From: Alentia gelatinosa | Taxonomy: Eukaryota > Annelida > Polychaeta > Phyllodocida > Polynoidae | DNA length: 64,000 bases | NCBI GenBank assembly: GCA_950022655.1 | Contig: OX465579.1 | Coordinates: 177,391,263 to 177,455,262, forward strand | Reading direction: 5' to 3' | Part shown: piece by piece, positions 18,779 to 28,465 of the stretch | How positions within the stretch are numbered: position 1 is the stretch's first letter | How the letters are laid out: every line of letters begins with the position of its first letter | Made by a program: the position numbers and the translations under genes | Notes under the pieces: generated by a model | Told to the model about the DNA's origin: nothing | The model's database searches: none | Seen by the model: the letters and a program-made list of their open reading frames with translations, nothing else

Positions 18779-21700
18779 TTTTTTTTTTTTTTTTTTTTTA
18801 TTCAGGTATCATTCGTCAGTACATGTCCGCGATCTTCCACAATACCTTGCGTGGTTATTGGTTTCTACATCATTTGTTCATACATTTGATTTCTCCACTT
18901 TTATATATATATAATACACATAGGAACAAATTCAAAAATGTAGGAGGGGCAAAAAAGAGCCCTTAACTTATTATACAGTATAGAGAAAGGGTATCATTTC
19001 TGATACCAATCGGTGAGCAGGTGTAATGAACATCCAAACTTAAGACTAAGTGACAATCAACAATGAAGGATGAAGTTTGAAAAAACCATTGACTATGGGT
19101 ATCTGTTCCGCTTTCTAAGTTTTTGAGTTTCCAAGTTTCGGTGTTCCTTTGTAAGTAAAGAGAATCATTTAGCAACCGTTTTAGCTATGACATTTGTAGG
19201 TCTTACATTTTTAGAAGTTAAACAAATGCAGTGACATTGTAACAAGTATGAGATAGACTGTCTTTTAACATTTTCATGATCCTATAATCCCTTTTATACA
19301 TTGGAGCATGGAAGTCTTTCTTGATTCCGCGCCTCCGATTAACTCGGGATATATGGACAATTTATGTATTTATAACATCTCAATATGTAATATATGGTAT
19401 GGGATAGTATAATCGCCGAATAAACCATCATGCACTCTTGTTGGTCATGATAGGTTTGGTAACTTTTTTACAGCTTGTTTAAACGAGTCTTTACTTTCAA
19501 TTTTACGGATACTCTCCGGCAGTTTATTCCAAGCTACAGAACTTCTGTATGCAGGCGATTTCTTCATAAACTCAGTTTTCGGCCTTGGTAGTATCACCAT
19601 GCTGCTGCTCAATGCTCTTGTTGATATCTGTCTATCTTGAGCTCTCTCTGCTATTGGAGTTATTGATGTATGTATACCACGTTTAGTACTTAATCTCCTT
19701 TTCGTGAAAGTTAGGAGTAGTTCTTCTCGTCTTCGTTTTAAACTTAAAACTCCCGTTATTTTATGGAGTTCTTCGACAGTGTGCACCCTGGGACCAACCT
19801 TCAAACAGATTCGCAAAGCTCTATTTTGGACTCGTTGTAGTTTTTCTCTTTGCTTTAACTGTCCACAATCATGGAGGAAGGACGCATAGTCAATGATTGG
19901 AGTTATACTTTGCTTATAGATTTTGCAGGCCATCCCTTTGGTAATCATTTGTCGAATTTTTCCTAACAAAAACACTTTCCTATTAACCTTTTTAATAGTG
20001 AGTTTCATATTTTTTTCCATGTTTAGTGAGTCGTCTAATACGGCTCCGAGGTAAGTATAATCACTTACTCGCGATAGAGGCATCAGGCCCAAGAAGAGAT
20101 TCCCAATGGAAGCATTTTTAAGTTTTGTTTTGGAACCGAACCAGACAACTTTTGTTTTCTTGCTATTTATGGTCAGGAGGTTCGCCTGAGTCCATTCATG
20201 CAGGTCGTCAAGACCTCTTTGCAGGGTAGCTGATATTTCCAATCCAGATTTTCCTTCTTTATAGATTACTAGGTCATCTGCGTAGAGTTTATATGATAAT
20301 CCATGCGATTTAATAATACCTGTCATATCATTTATGTAAAAAATAAATAAAAGGGGACCGAGGACGGAGCCCTGCGGGACTCCGTATGGTGTTGCATTCC
20401 AGTCTGAATATTGGTCATTTAACTTAGTTCTTTGTGTTCTTCCACTAAGGTAAGAGTCAATCCATAATAAAGTTTCTCTTGCAATATTTAATTGTTTTAG
20501 TTTTTCAATTAGTGTCCCATGGTGCACACTGTCGAACGCCTTCCGGAAGTCTACAAACACTGCTCCTGTCATAAGTGATTTGTCTCTACTAAAGTAAAGA
20601 TCATTAACCAGGTCACTAATCGCATCAATGGTTCCTACTCCCATTCTGTACCCATACTGTTCCGGGTCCAATAATTTTTGCGTTGTCATAACAAACGTTA
20701 AGTACGAATGCATCATCTTTTCAATAAGCTTGGACTGTGTTTGGAGGATCGAAATCGGGCGCCAATTAGATGGGTCTGACAATTTTCCAGTTTTTGGTAT
20801 GGGGGTAACTGTTGCGACTTTCCAGGACTGGGGGAAAGCTCCGGTAGTGAAGCTGAGTTCAAAAATACGAGACAGTTGAGGTATCAGAACTAGAAGGGCA
20901 TCTTTCAAGACTGATGTGCGTAAAAATGATATGCCTGATGGCTTACTTATATTTATATCTTTTACATAGTTTATCAAATCTAACTCATCTACTACAAGTG
21001 GTACGTAGGTTGCATGGTTAATTTCTGTATTCTTATCCCCCTGATGTGCCGAGATGACATTTGGGTCGATGGCTTTTGCCAGTGTACTGCCTACCTCTGA
21101 GAAAAAGTTGTTCAAGAAGGTTGGGGCCTCATTTGGGTTTACCCATATATCTTTATCTTCATTAAACATTTTCGGGAGGGTACTCTCTTTGTTAGGGTTC
21201 AGTAGGTTGTTTACATTCCGCCAAAATTTTTTGGGATTCTGTTCGCATTGCTTTAGCGTACCCTTGATTAGGTCAGCCTTAGCTTTTTTGATATGTCTAC
21301 CTATTAGATTTCTTAGATGTTTCGCTTTGTGTAGATACATTACATTTTTAGTTTTGGTATATTTTATCATTACTTCTTCTCGTTCATGGATATACTCCAT
21401 GATTTGGGGGTTCATCCATGCAGATTCCTTTTGCTTGGTGGTCCAAGTTTTGATAGGGCAATGTACATCTAGAAAAGCAAGGATCTCATCCACTATGAAC
21501 ATCCAACATTCATCCGGTTCATGCAAGGACCAGAAGTGATCCCAGTCCAGCATGGACAGCCATAGTACTAATAAATCTTTGTCATATTTAGTGTAGTTTC
21601 TGCCAGTAAATCTTTTCTTTTCTGTCAGAAAAGATTTATCTCTTTTTTTAACCGCAAAGACGGGCAAATGATCACTTAATAGCGCAGCGAGGACTCCACT

Positions 21701-22090
21701 GGTATGGACTTCATCACTATTTGTGAATATGTTGTCAAGACAACTTCCTCCTTCCTTATAGGGACGCGTACACTGATTAATCAAGCGTTTGCAGCCTAAG
21801 TCTAAACAGACCTCTTCAAATTTTTCTACTCTTATGTTACCCTGATTTAGAAAATTTAGATTATAATCGCCCAGTAGCCATATTTCGTAATTGATATAAT
21901 TAGGCATTTCAGATATTTTCATCAAGTGCGGGATAACTATATCTACTTTACTGTGGGGTGGCATGTAAATAACTCCAATCAAAATGGGTTTAGTGTTTGG
22001 CAGTGATAAGTCTATAAAAAGACATTCAATTTGTTTGGCCTGCCATACAGCATATTTTTTTGTCATCATTAATTGATCATAACAACGAAA
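18779..22090 (-). mobile_element. 5'-truncated APE-type LINE
   Basis: The element runs on the minus strand. Its 3' tail is the 21-T run at 18779-18799 (poly-A on the coding strand), followed by a 3'UTR of about 645 nt, then one open frame with endonuclease and reverse transcriptase domains. The 5' end stops inside the endonuclease domain. Beyond about 22095 the sequence is the TTAAAGG MITE, so the LINE is truncated and inserted in or next to that MITE. A clear target-site duplication was not found by eye. Confidence 0.9.
19445..22069 (-). CDS. LINE ORF2-like endonuclease-reverse transcriptase, N-terminally truncated
   Basis: This 874-codon unbroken frame encodes the EN-RT polyprotein that nicks target DNA and copies the element's RNA into it. 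The C-terminal half of an APE-type endonuclease is visible: GVIYMPP (32-38), GDYN (67-70) and the catalytic SDH (132-134). The reverse transcriptase core follows with FVDFRKAFDSVHH (505-517), PQGSVLGPLL (565-574) and the active-site YADD (596-599). The end has the AWNKLPESIR-type tail common in jockey/CR1-group elements. The first half of the endonuclease, with its N and E motifs, is missing, and the first Met is only the first available one. The lack of stop codons points to a recent insertion. The clade is not fixed beyond jockey/CR1-like. Confidence 0.92.
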   Translation of the reverse strand: MMTKKYAVWQAKQIECLFIDLSLPNTKPILIGVIYMPPHSKVDIVIPHLMKISEMPNYINYEIWLLGDYNLNFLNQGNIRVEKFEEVCLDLGCKRLINQCTRPYKEGGSCLDNIFTNSDEVHTSGVLAALLSDHLPVFAVKKRDKSFLTEKKRFTGRNYTKYDKDLLVLWLSMLDWDHFWSLHEPDECWMFIVDEILAFLDVHCPIKTWTTKQKESAWMNPQIMEYIHEREEVMIKYTKTKNVMYLHKAKHLRNLIGRHIKKAKADLIKGTLKQCEQNPKKFWRNVNNLLNPNKESTLPKMFNEDKDIWVNPNEAPTFLNNFFSEVGSTLAKAIDPNVISAHQGDKNTEINHATYVPLVVDELDLINYVKDINISKPSGISFLRTSVLKDALLVLIPQLSRIFELSFTTGAFPQSWKVATVTPIPKTGKLSDPSNWRPISILQTQSKLIEKMMHSYLTFVMTTQKLLDPEQYGYRMGVGTIDAISDLVNDLYFSRDKSLMTGAVFVDFRKAFDSVHHGTLIEKLKQLNIARETLLWIDSYLSGRTQRTKLNDQYSDWNATPYGVPQGSVLGPLLFIFYINDMTGIIKSHGLSYKLYADDLVIYKEGKSGLEISATLQRGLDDLHEWTQANLLTINSKKTKVVWFGSKTKLKNASIGNLFLGLMPLSRVSDYTYLGAVLDDSLNMEKNMKLTIKKVNRKVFLLGKIRQMITKGMACKIYKQSITPIIDYASFLHDCGQLKQREKLQRVQNRALRICLKVGPRVHTVEELHKITGVLSLKRRREELLLTFTKRRLSTKRGIHTSITPIAERAQDRQISTRALSSSMVILPRPKTEFMKKSPAYRSSVAWNKLPESIRKIESKDSFKQAVKKLPNLS

Positions 22091-22094
22091 ACAG

Positions 22095-22600
22095 CTGTTG
22101 ACATTTTACTGAAAATTTAATTTGATGATCCTAAGTACTGTAGAGCACATATTTATTTTACAAGTTGGGGGGTTAGCATGCTTGTTTTTGATTTAGAGAT
22201 CAACATTAGGGTAATTTTATAAAAAAAGATATACAGAAATTCTGAAAAAAGTAGTTTTACACATATCAAAACCCATTTTATTTTCCTAAAGCTTTCACAC
22301 AGAATAAAGTAGAGTTATAGTACTATACGTATAAGTTTTTAAATTCATAGGTCACCATCCTTTGTTTCTAAAGAACTGAAGTAAACCGTATTGTTTCAGT
22401 AAATTTCCTATGCAATTATGGTAAATGTGAATTGGTCTATTTATTTTATTGGTCTACTAAGATTGGAGGAACTGGAGAAAACTTCAAATTTACTCATTTA
22501 GAATTAGAATGAATCACAAAGAATATGTATCAACTGATAATTGGCAATATCTAGAAATCACCAGGTGACGCCACTATGTTTTGTAAGATATGTCTTTAAT
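22095..22600. mobile_element. TTAAAGGCATATC-family MITE, left end lost
   Basis: TGAAAATTTAATTTGATGAT, GTAAACCGTATTGTTTCAGT and ATCACCAGGTGACGCCACTA follow family order. The right end is decayed (GTAAGATATGTCTTTAA). The left 40 bases are replaced by the LINE. Confidence 0.8.
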
Positions 22601-22759
22601 GTCGAATTCGGTTCTTAGCTGATTCACGATAATCCATTAAAACCTCAATGTACTCAGATATATCCTGGTACAGTAAAATGCCTGTCAGTGCGAATTAAGG
22701 GATAATTTTATAACAATATTATATCATTTTACAATTTTCAATTTTCCTACCTCTAAAAC

Positions 22760-22886
22760 AAACAAACGCTATAGGCTTAACATTGGCTGACTTTATTCGG
22801 GCGAGCGTGTAGTAAAGTGTCATTTATTGCACGCGGGTAACAAATGGATTATTGGAGCCGGGATAAGATAAATACTAAACTGAACT
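22760..22886. mobile_element. Degenerate TTATC-family MITE
   Basis: TATAGGCTTAACATTGGC is present near the left, and the right end is GGGATAAGATAAATAC. It is followed by a single arm of the GTTAGCCTTGTC hairpin family (AACTGAACTCGAGTTA). Confidence 0.55.
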
Positions 22887-22951
22887 CGAGTTATTAGTGC
22901 TAGTGTTTATCACACTCTGGTCAGGTCTTTAGGGAAACTAGTTAACCTTAT

Positions 22952-23032
22952 CGTACCTTGTTACTATCGGTATAATTATCGCATGAGCTCGCAGAGCGAA
23001 TGCGATAATTATACCGATAATAACAAGGTACG
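22952..23032. repeat. Near-perfect 33-bp inverted repeat
   Basis: CGTACCTTGTTACTATCGGT plus ATAATTATCGCAT pairs with 23000-23032 with one mismatch, around a 15-nt loop, GAGCTCGCAGAGCGA. It adjoins a pogo-like terminus on the right. Confidence 0.9.
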
Positions 23033-23118
23033 TTCACCCCGCGTAAACGAACACCCCGCGTAAGCGCTCAGTTTGGCCCGGAATGCAGGGTGTGGGTTTA
23101 CACGGGGTTATACTGTCC
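23033..23118. mobile_element. Pogo-like MITE fragment
   Basis: CACCCCGCGTAAGCGCTCAG and the end CGGGGTTATACTGT match the right side of the complete elements at 50212-50379 and 50466-50839. Confidence 0.65.
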
Positions 23119-24458
23119 TGTAGTTCACGATGCCTCCCACTTCCTGCTGCCATGATTTTGCCGCAGGTTTTGCTGTCGATGTGGACCTTAGTTCTCATTA
23201 CTTAAATGCTTCAAAGAGGTACAGACCGGTGGGAGATGAACCGAGTCAGTAAAATAAATCAGTGACAACTGAGAGATCTCAACTCTTGTAACTAGATAAT
23301 AAATAAAAGAAAAATTAAAAAATCACTCAAGATTATGGAGTTGTTTGGTTTGTGAGACATATTCTATTTAACATATTTCTCATTTTTTCCTTGAACAAAT
23401 ATGTTTTTTTATTCACGGTTTGACACAGCACATCAGAGTAGGCAACAGGTTAAGTCGTTTTTTTGTTTACATGAAGTTGGTTTTAGCAGTCTTTGCTTAA
23501 AATGTGACCAAAAGGTCACTGAATAGCAGACCGTTAGTTCTGCTAGTCCATTTGTTTAGTCATTCATATTTGTGATTACACCTAGTGTGTTTGTTATAGA
23601 CTGTCATTCAATCAGCATTCTTGCGTAATACTGTTTTACATTGTGTCCATGAGTCTTGATACTAAGAAAAAATACATCTTTAACACAAAAATGGTATATC
23701 ATCAGTACAAGGGCAATTGCATTGCTAAGTTACATCATTATGCCAATCATTGTACCAATAGTTACATCTCAACATATGTTTAATACAAGAGTGATAGGAG
23801 AGTACTCCATCGAACACACAGCTCTGCAAGTTTCCAGGTTTGCAGTAGATAATACAATATAGACAAATAGAAAATGAGACCTTATAAATCACCTTACTTC
23901 AGTATTAGTGCAGCCAAAGATTTTTAGCTTAAACTGTATGTTACTTTAGGCCTCAATATAAGACCACCCAGTAGGGTAAATTGTTGGCAATAAAAAAAAA
24001 CATGAACACCATCCTACATGGTCAGATGTGTTTCTCTGTTTTTATAATTCATGTTATAACTCCTCTGAATGTCCTTGTATATGCCATCAGAGCTAATTAA
24101 TTTTACTCTTGTACTTTACTTAGAATATGGTAATTTTCTATATCCAGAAACTTATTCTAACAATTATTTCTAGGTATGCAATATCCCGAGTAATACACAC
24201 TCGGGAAGTCATGTATAAAAACACCTAATGATATCGCGTTAGTTTCCTCGATGATATTTGACCTATTAACCATAACCTCCATTCCTTATATCACAATATT
24301 TTTGTTATATAGAAAGTATATATGCATTAGGTATACATTTTAACAATTTCCACGTATTTTGATAGTAAATAAACCGCCTTAAACCACACAAAAACACAGA
24401 CACCCACCTTGCCATGGTGATCCCTTTCTAACACTGACCAGCGCTCCTGGAAGGACCG
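23119..24458. other. No gene seen
   Basis: The sequence is AT-rich and largely unique. Two Thr/Ile-rich short frames look accidental. GGTATGCAATATCCCGAGTA near 24173 resembles hairpin-flank words but no partner was found. Confidence 0.35.
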
Positions 24459-24459
24459 T

Positions 24460-24476
24460 GGGGGGGGGGGGGGGGG
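24460..24476. repeat. Poly-G tract
   Basis: A run of 17 G followed by a C-rich segment (ACCCCCCGGGCC, CCGCCCCCCC) is a candidate quadruplex or hairpin site and an assembly-error hotspot. Confidence 0.8.
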
Positions 24477-24762
24477 CGGAGATACCCCCCGGGCCTACCG
24501 CCCCCCCTACACGCCCCCTGCATAAAGTTCACTTTTACTGTAGATATTTGTGTTATGTAACAGGGCCCCGGTACAGCCGTATACAGGTAAGCCAGACTCT
24601 CCGGGCGTCCCCTGGAGTTATCACGTTAATCCTCCTGGTTATCAGATAGGTGGTGTGTGTGTTGTGAACGGTCAACCACTGACTGCAGGTACTGGTCTCT
24701 GGGTCTCCGTTCAAGTTGTGTTTTTTTTATTTGTTACTATATACCCATGCTGTATATTTAGT

Positions 24763-24910
24763 AGAAACCAAACGAGAGTTAGCCTTGTCAATGTTTATAC
24801 CACGATGGGCAGGTTGTGTATTACTACATGAGGCGTTAGCCGAGTTTAGTGAGTAGCAGACCTGACCTGAGTGGTATAAACATTGACAAGGCTAACTCGA
24901 GTTCAGTTTC
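24763..24910. repeat. Hairpin, GTTAGCCTTGTC stem family, complete
   Basis: GAAACCAAACGAGAGTTAGC, CTTGTCAATGTTTATACCAC pairs with 24871-24910 with few mismatches. The loop carries GAGGCGTTAGCCGAG, the complement of the loop word at 2330. Confidence 0.9.
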
Positions 24911-25213
24911 GTTTTTTTTTTGTTTTTTTACAACTTTCTTTATTCATTTACTTGGTTTTAACATCGTACGATTCTGGTACAGTTGGTACATAAAGAGGGT
25001 ACGCTGTTCAGCGAATAAATACGCCGGTTTCCAACAGCTCCCTTATTAGCTTGTATACAAACAATAATTGTGGTCGTCACTATAGTTGCTTTACCACAGT
25101 CCACCCACATGGAATGAATTTTTGACATTCAGATAACGGTATTTTTCAGATGAATACCTTTGATCATTCTCCTTAGTGATTTAGATGATATATATATAGA
25201 TCTGTGTGGTACA
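24911..25213. other. No gene seen
   Basis: There are T-rich runs at 24911-24920 and unique AT-rich sequence up to the LINE fragment. Confidence 0.35.
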
Positions 25214-25501
25214 TTAGATCATGTCAGGTACAGACTCCATCATCACCTTTCTAGTCAGTTTTTTAAATTCCTTATAGGTCGGCGTTGATCTTAAGACTGG
25301 TGGCATATTATTCCATACCTCAGCGGTCTGGTATCCAACACTTCTTTTATAAGTTTCCAGTTTTGGTCTAAATATTTTTAGCACTTTAGCCTCATTTTGC
25401 CTAGTCTTGGTTATGCGTACATCAATATACTCCGGTTTCAGCGATCTTTTATAAGCATAGTTTCGTAAATGCACATGCCGTCTCATGGTGAGATAAGGCA
25501 T
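25214..25501 (-). pseudogene. LINE reverse transcriptase C-terminal fragment
   Basis: The 95-codon frame ends with RPKLETYKRSVGYQTAEVWN, NMPPVLRST, then FKKLTRKVM. The pattern 'YxxSVxYQxAxxWNxxPxxxRxxxxxxxFKxxxK' is the C-terminal tail found downstream of the RT domain in many APE-type LINEs, and it resembles the end of the 19445-22069 protein without being a recent copy of it. No RT core precedes it, so this is a truncated, inactive relic. Confidence 0.65.
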
Positions 25502-25519
25502 ATTTGCTATATTGTACAG

Positions 25520-25735
25520 TTTATTGTATTTATCCTACCCCATCTCATCGATATACAGAGAACATTGTAATTATCCATGTTAGTAGTTATCAATGCTGCC
25601 GGATCTACTTTCGTTATCTCGTCCCTGATTGGTCCGTTTTTTTATTCACCTCGGTGCATAAATAATACTTTATCCAACGCTCCGTCAAATACATTGAGTC
25701 AATGTTAAACCTATGGCGTTTTTTATTAGGGGTAG
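25520..25735. mobile_element. Inverted copy of the 2017-2262 MITE
   Basis: TTATCCTACCCCATCTCATC, GGATCTACTTTCGTTATCTC, CATTGAGTCAATGTTAAACC and TTATTAGGGGTAG match the reverse complement of 2017-2262 along the whole length. Confidence 0.9.
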
Positions 25736-25739
25736 TTTA

Positions 25740-26013
25740 AACTGCAAATATGTACCGTTTCAGCATATGACGTAAAAATATCATACGGACCGCTGGTCCG
25801 TACACTGAAATACGGACCACCTTGCCATACATGTTTACTAACATATCGGTTGTTAAAAATCAAATTAATGATTTTTTTTTAAATTTGGGTATATGGTAAA
25901 TATATATTGTCCAACCATGCTTGTACAAGTCACAGAACTCGATGATAATTTACGGTTTGTACGGAACTCATAAATGCCTCGGTCCGTACAAATCGTAAAT
26001 TAGCATCTCGTTC
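25740..26013. mobile_element. CGGACC element plus hairpin (paired with 51319-51600)
   Basis: CATATGACGTAAAAATATCA, CGGACCGCTGGTCCGTACAC and a hairpin at 25936-26013 (GAACTCGATGATAATTTACG, GTTTGTACGGA with the complement) occur together in inverted order at 51319-51600. The hairpin loop carries ACTCATAAATGCCTCGG. Confidence 0.85.
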
Positions 26014-26014
26014 T

Positions 26015-26155
26015 TTATCTCACCCCTGGTACAAGTTTAGCCATAGGAATAACATTAGAAAAAAATACTCAACGATCACCCCCGTAAAGTCTTTTCTAAT
26101 TATTGTGATAGTTTGATGATATTTAATTTGATAAAAAGGGGTGAGATAAATCCAG
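26015..26155. mobile_element. Small MITE, TTATCTCACCCC ends
   Basis: The ends are TTTATCTCACCCCTGG and GGGGTGAGATAAAT. CCATAGGAATAACATTAGAA near the left matches the family word. An inverted copy forms 33308-33510. A hairpin adjoins each side. Confidence 0.85.
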
Positions 26156-26294
26156 AACCGCACTCGAATCATAAATAGACACAACTCCACTCGTTTGTAT
26201 GGGCCGAAATCGTCACTCGGCTTCGCCTCGATGACGATTGCGGCCCATCCAAACTCGTGGAGTATTGTCTATTTATACGATTCTCGATGCAGTT
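26154..26294. repeat. Long imperfect hairpin with CTCGGCTTCGCCTCG loop
   Basis: The arms of about 61 nt contain TAAATAGACA, ACTCCACTCGTTTGTATGGG and CGAAATCGTCA, and pair to 26294. The loop CTCGGCTTCGCCTCG is identical in type to 1931 and 14262. An inverted, truncated copy is at 33193-33300. Confidence 0.9.
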
Positions 26295-26400
26295 CTATAT
26301 AAGTGACTTGTAAAGCATGGTCAGGACGTTCTATATAATTACTGCCCGTAATTACTGGCGTTAATTTTTGGCCTTTCTTCTACATATTTAAAAGAAAGCG

Positions 26401-26706
26401 GACCTGTTTCACTAGTTACGTGACATGTCTGTGACACCATACAGACATTGGGGTTGTGTAGTTTCGTGACAACACAAGTAGCTGCCCTTAGGAAAAGACA
26501 GACCCTAAACAGAAGAATTAGACAAATCTACACATCATGGACCTGTTTCACTAGTTTCGTGACAAAAGTGTTAGACAGACATGAAAAGCGGCACCAACAG
26601 TGCAAGCAAGAACGGACAAAACAAAGTCTAATGTCTAGTTCTTATGAAACCGGACACACCATCTAGACGCCATCTAGACATGTCACGAAACTAGTGAAAC
26701 AGGTCC
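26401..26706. mobile_element. GTTTCGTGACATGTCT MITE, about 306 bp
   Basis: The left end is ACCTGTTTCACTAGTTACGT and the right end is the complement of GTCACGAAACTAGTGAAACA. Just inside the right end is CCATCTAGACGCCATCTAGA. This is the clean single-unit version of 8729-9178. Confidence 0.9.
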
Positions 26707-27289
26707 CAGTTATATAGTTCGCTATCTTTCTGTTGTTTTAGCATGAAAAACATTTTGGGAAAATGATTTCTGATGGTAAATTAGATTAGGTTATAGACAC
26801 TTGGTAATAAATGAACTTTCAATAAAATTATCTAGAAGCACACCTCGTAATGACATGCCAGAATTTCCAGGTAGCAAATCCCAGGTTCATTATACATTTC
26901 CATGGAGACTTTATACTAGGTGGGTAATAACATAATTGAGAAATGAAAGGGAACCCTACACAATGTACTTGAATATGAACAAAATATAACCGTAAAGATG
27001 CATCCATTAGAATCACAGCTAAAATTGTCATCAGGATTCCACCTGAAATCACAATTACGCAGTTGGCCAGAACTGAACACTGGCAAGCATTGACAAGCAC
27101 TTAGAAAGGACTGCACAATGCCATCTGTTTATGAACAGTGGTTAGACTAGTGTGCTGGATATCAGAACTTTGCTTTTTCTTTAAAAAAAAGGCAATTATT
27201 CATATCTGCACTGCATAGATACTCGCTCTAGCGTTAACATTATATGGACATTTAAACGATCGCGAAAAAAGATGCATTTAAAGGCTTTT
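26707..27289. other. MITE right-end remnant and unique sequence
   Basis: 26845-26937 repeats the right end of the 15256-15662 element (CCAGGTAGCAAATCCCAGGT, TGGGTAATAACAT). The remainder is unique and AT-rich. Confidence 0.45.
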
Positions 27290-28085
27290 CCTACAATTCC
27301 GGTTACGCCAATGATTTTTACACATTGTCAATTGTCAACTAGTTCATTGGGATTCACTCTATTTCCAAATGAGTAAATATAATGTTGTGTCCAGTTTATC
27401 CAATCCTAAGATAAATTAAACAGATTTACATATCACTGTTTTACACTGGAAATAATGATAAAAAATGAGTACATTTTCTCAAAGACAAGGATGGTGACCT
27501 ATGTTTTTTTAAACTGATGTAGTATTCTACATCTAGATTCGATTCGACGTGGCGTAACTGAATGAGTCCTCTCCCACTGCTATGCGACCACTGATAGAGA
27601 GAAAGGGGAAGCGGGCCGCGGAAGTTCCCGCGGCCTCATCTGCATACCCGTTTCGGCGCTTCTGATTGGTCCAGCCGTCACGTGTGCGTCATGTGACCGC
27701 TTTGTTGTTTTGTACGACCAAACGCGTTCGACACGGCCGTGTCGCCCGCCGACGTTGTCGAGTGGTGTCTATGTGTTATTCCACACAGTTCCTAAAAAAA
27801 ATTTCCAACCACGGACGCTCTCGCAGGGTCTACTGGAACGATTAAATTACGAACATAATATTCTACATCTAGCACATGACAGGGTTTTACTATGCGAGAA
27901 GCTACTTTTTGAATTTCAATATATTCTCTTTTAATGTTATCACTATATCAATCTCAAAATCGGAATCTAGCACGATGACCCCCGATTTTTAATCTAAATA
28001 TATGTTCTTTGAGCTCATCATATTGAATATTCTGGTAAATTAAATGGGTTCTGATTTTAAAGGTAAATTGTCTGATATGCCTTCA
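27290..28085. mobile_element. TTAAAGG-family MITE, inverted, interrupted
   Basis: In reverse orientation, TTGGGATTCACTCTATTTCC and AAAGACAAGGATGGTGACCT precede the break at 27536, and GGGTTTTACTATGCGAG, TAGCACGATGACCCCCGATT follow after 27872. Between lies a CpG-rich insert flanked by a 14-bp direct repeat. Confidence 0.8.
27537..27858. mobile_element. 322-bp CpG-rich insert with 14-bp target duplication
   Basis: TATTCTACATCTAG occurs at 27523-27536 and again at 27859-27872, directly flanking the insert. Target duplications this long are typical of LINE-mediated retrotransposition. The insert is far richer in CG dinucleotides than its surroundings. It contains the dyad GGCCGCGGAAGTTCCCGCGG, a CCAAT box (ATTGG), CACGTG, GTGCGTCATGTGACC and an A-run (27795-27802). 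I see no clear tRNA-type A/B box. It could be a SINE of unknown head, or a retrocopied promoter/5'UTR. Confidence 0.6.
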
Positions 28086-28465
28086 ATGATCATTCATATA
28101 GAATCGAGGCTACGGACGTTTATGCGTAGTATAGATCCTGATATTTTCTAGTCTTTTCAAATCGAGAAAAGAGCAACGAAAAAGCAAAATAAAAAATCGG
28201 TTAATGTGTTTGTTTGCACCACAGCTCTTTGAACAGATTCTGAGGTGACCCCACAGAGCGAGCATTTGAACACATTTTCAGAGAATCTTTGGAAACCATG
28301 TATGCATCGATCTAAAAAAAATAGGTCATTCGCATGATATGAATATTGAGTCATTTTAGCACTGTCTATATATTATTCATGATAAACGCATGGTCAAAGT
28401 GGTTGACTGCCATTTATAAAATAACAATCTATCTTTATTTGGAATCTGTATACAATGATTGCACT
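28086..28465. other. No gene seen
   Basis: Unique AT-rich sequence without recognisable features. Confidence 0.35.

Noticed and set aside
19704..21539. Plus-strand frames opposite the LINE, up to 161 codons
   Set aside because: They are shadows of the 874-codon minus-strand reverse transcriptase frame.
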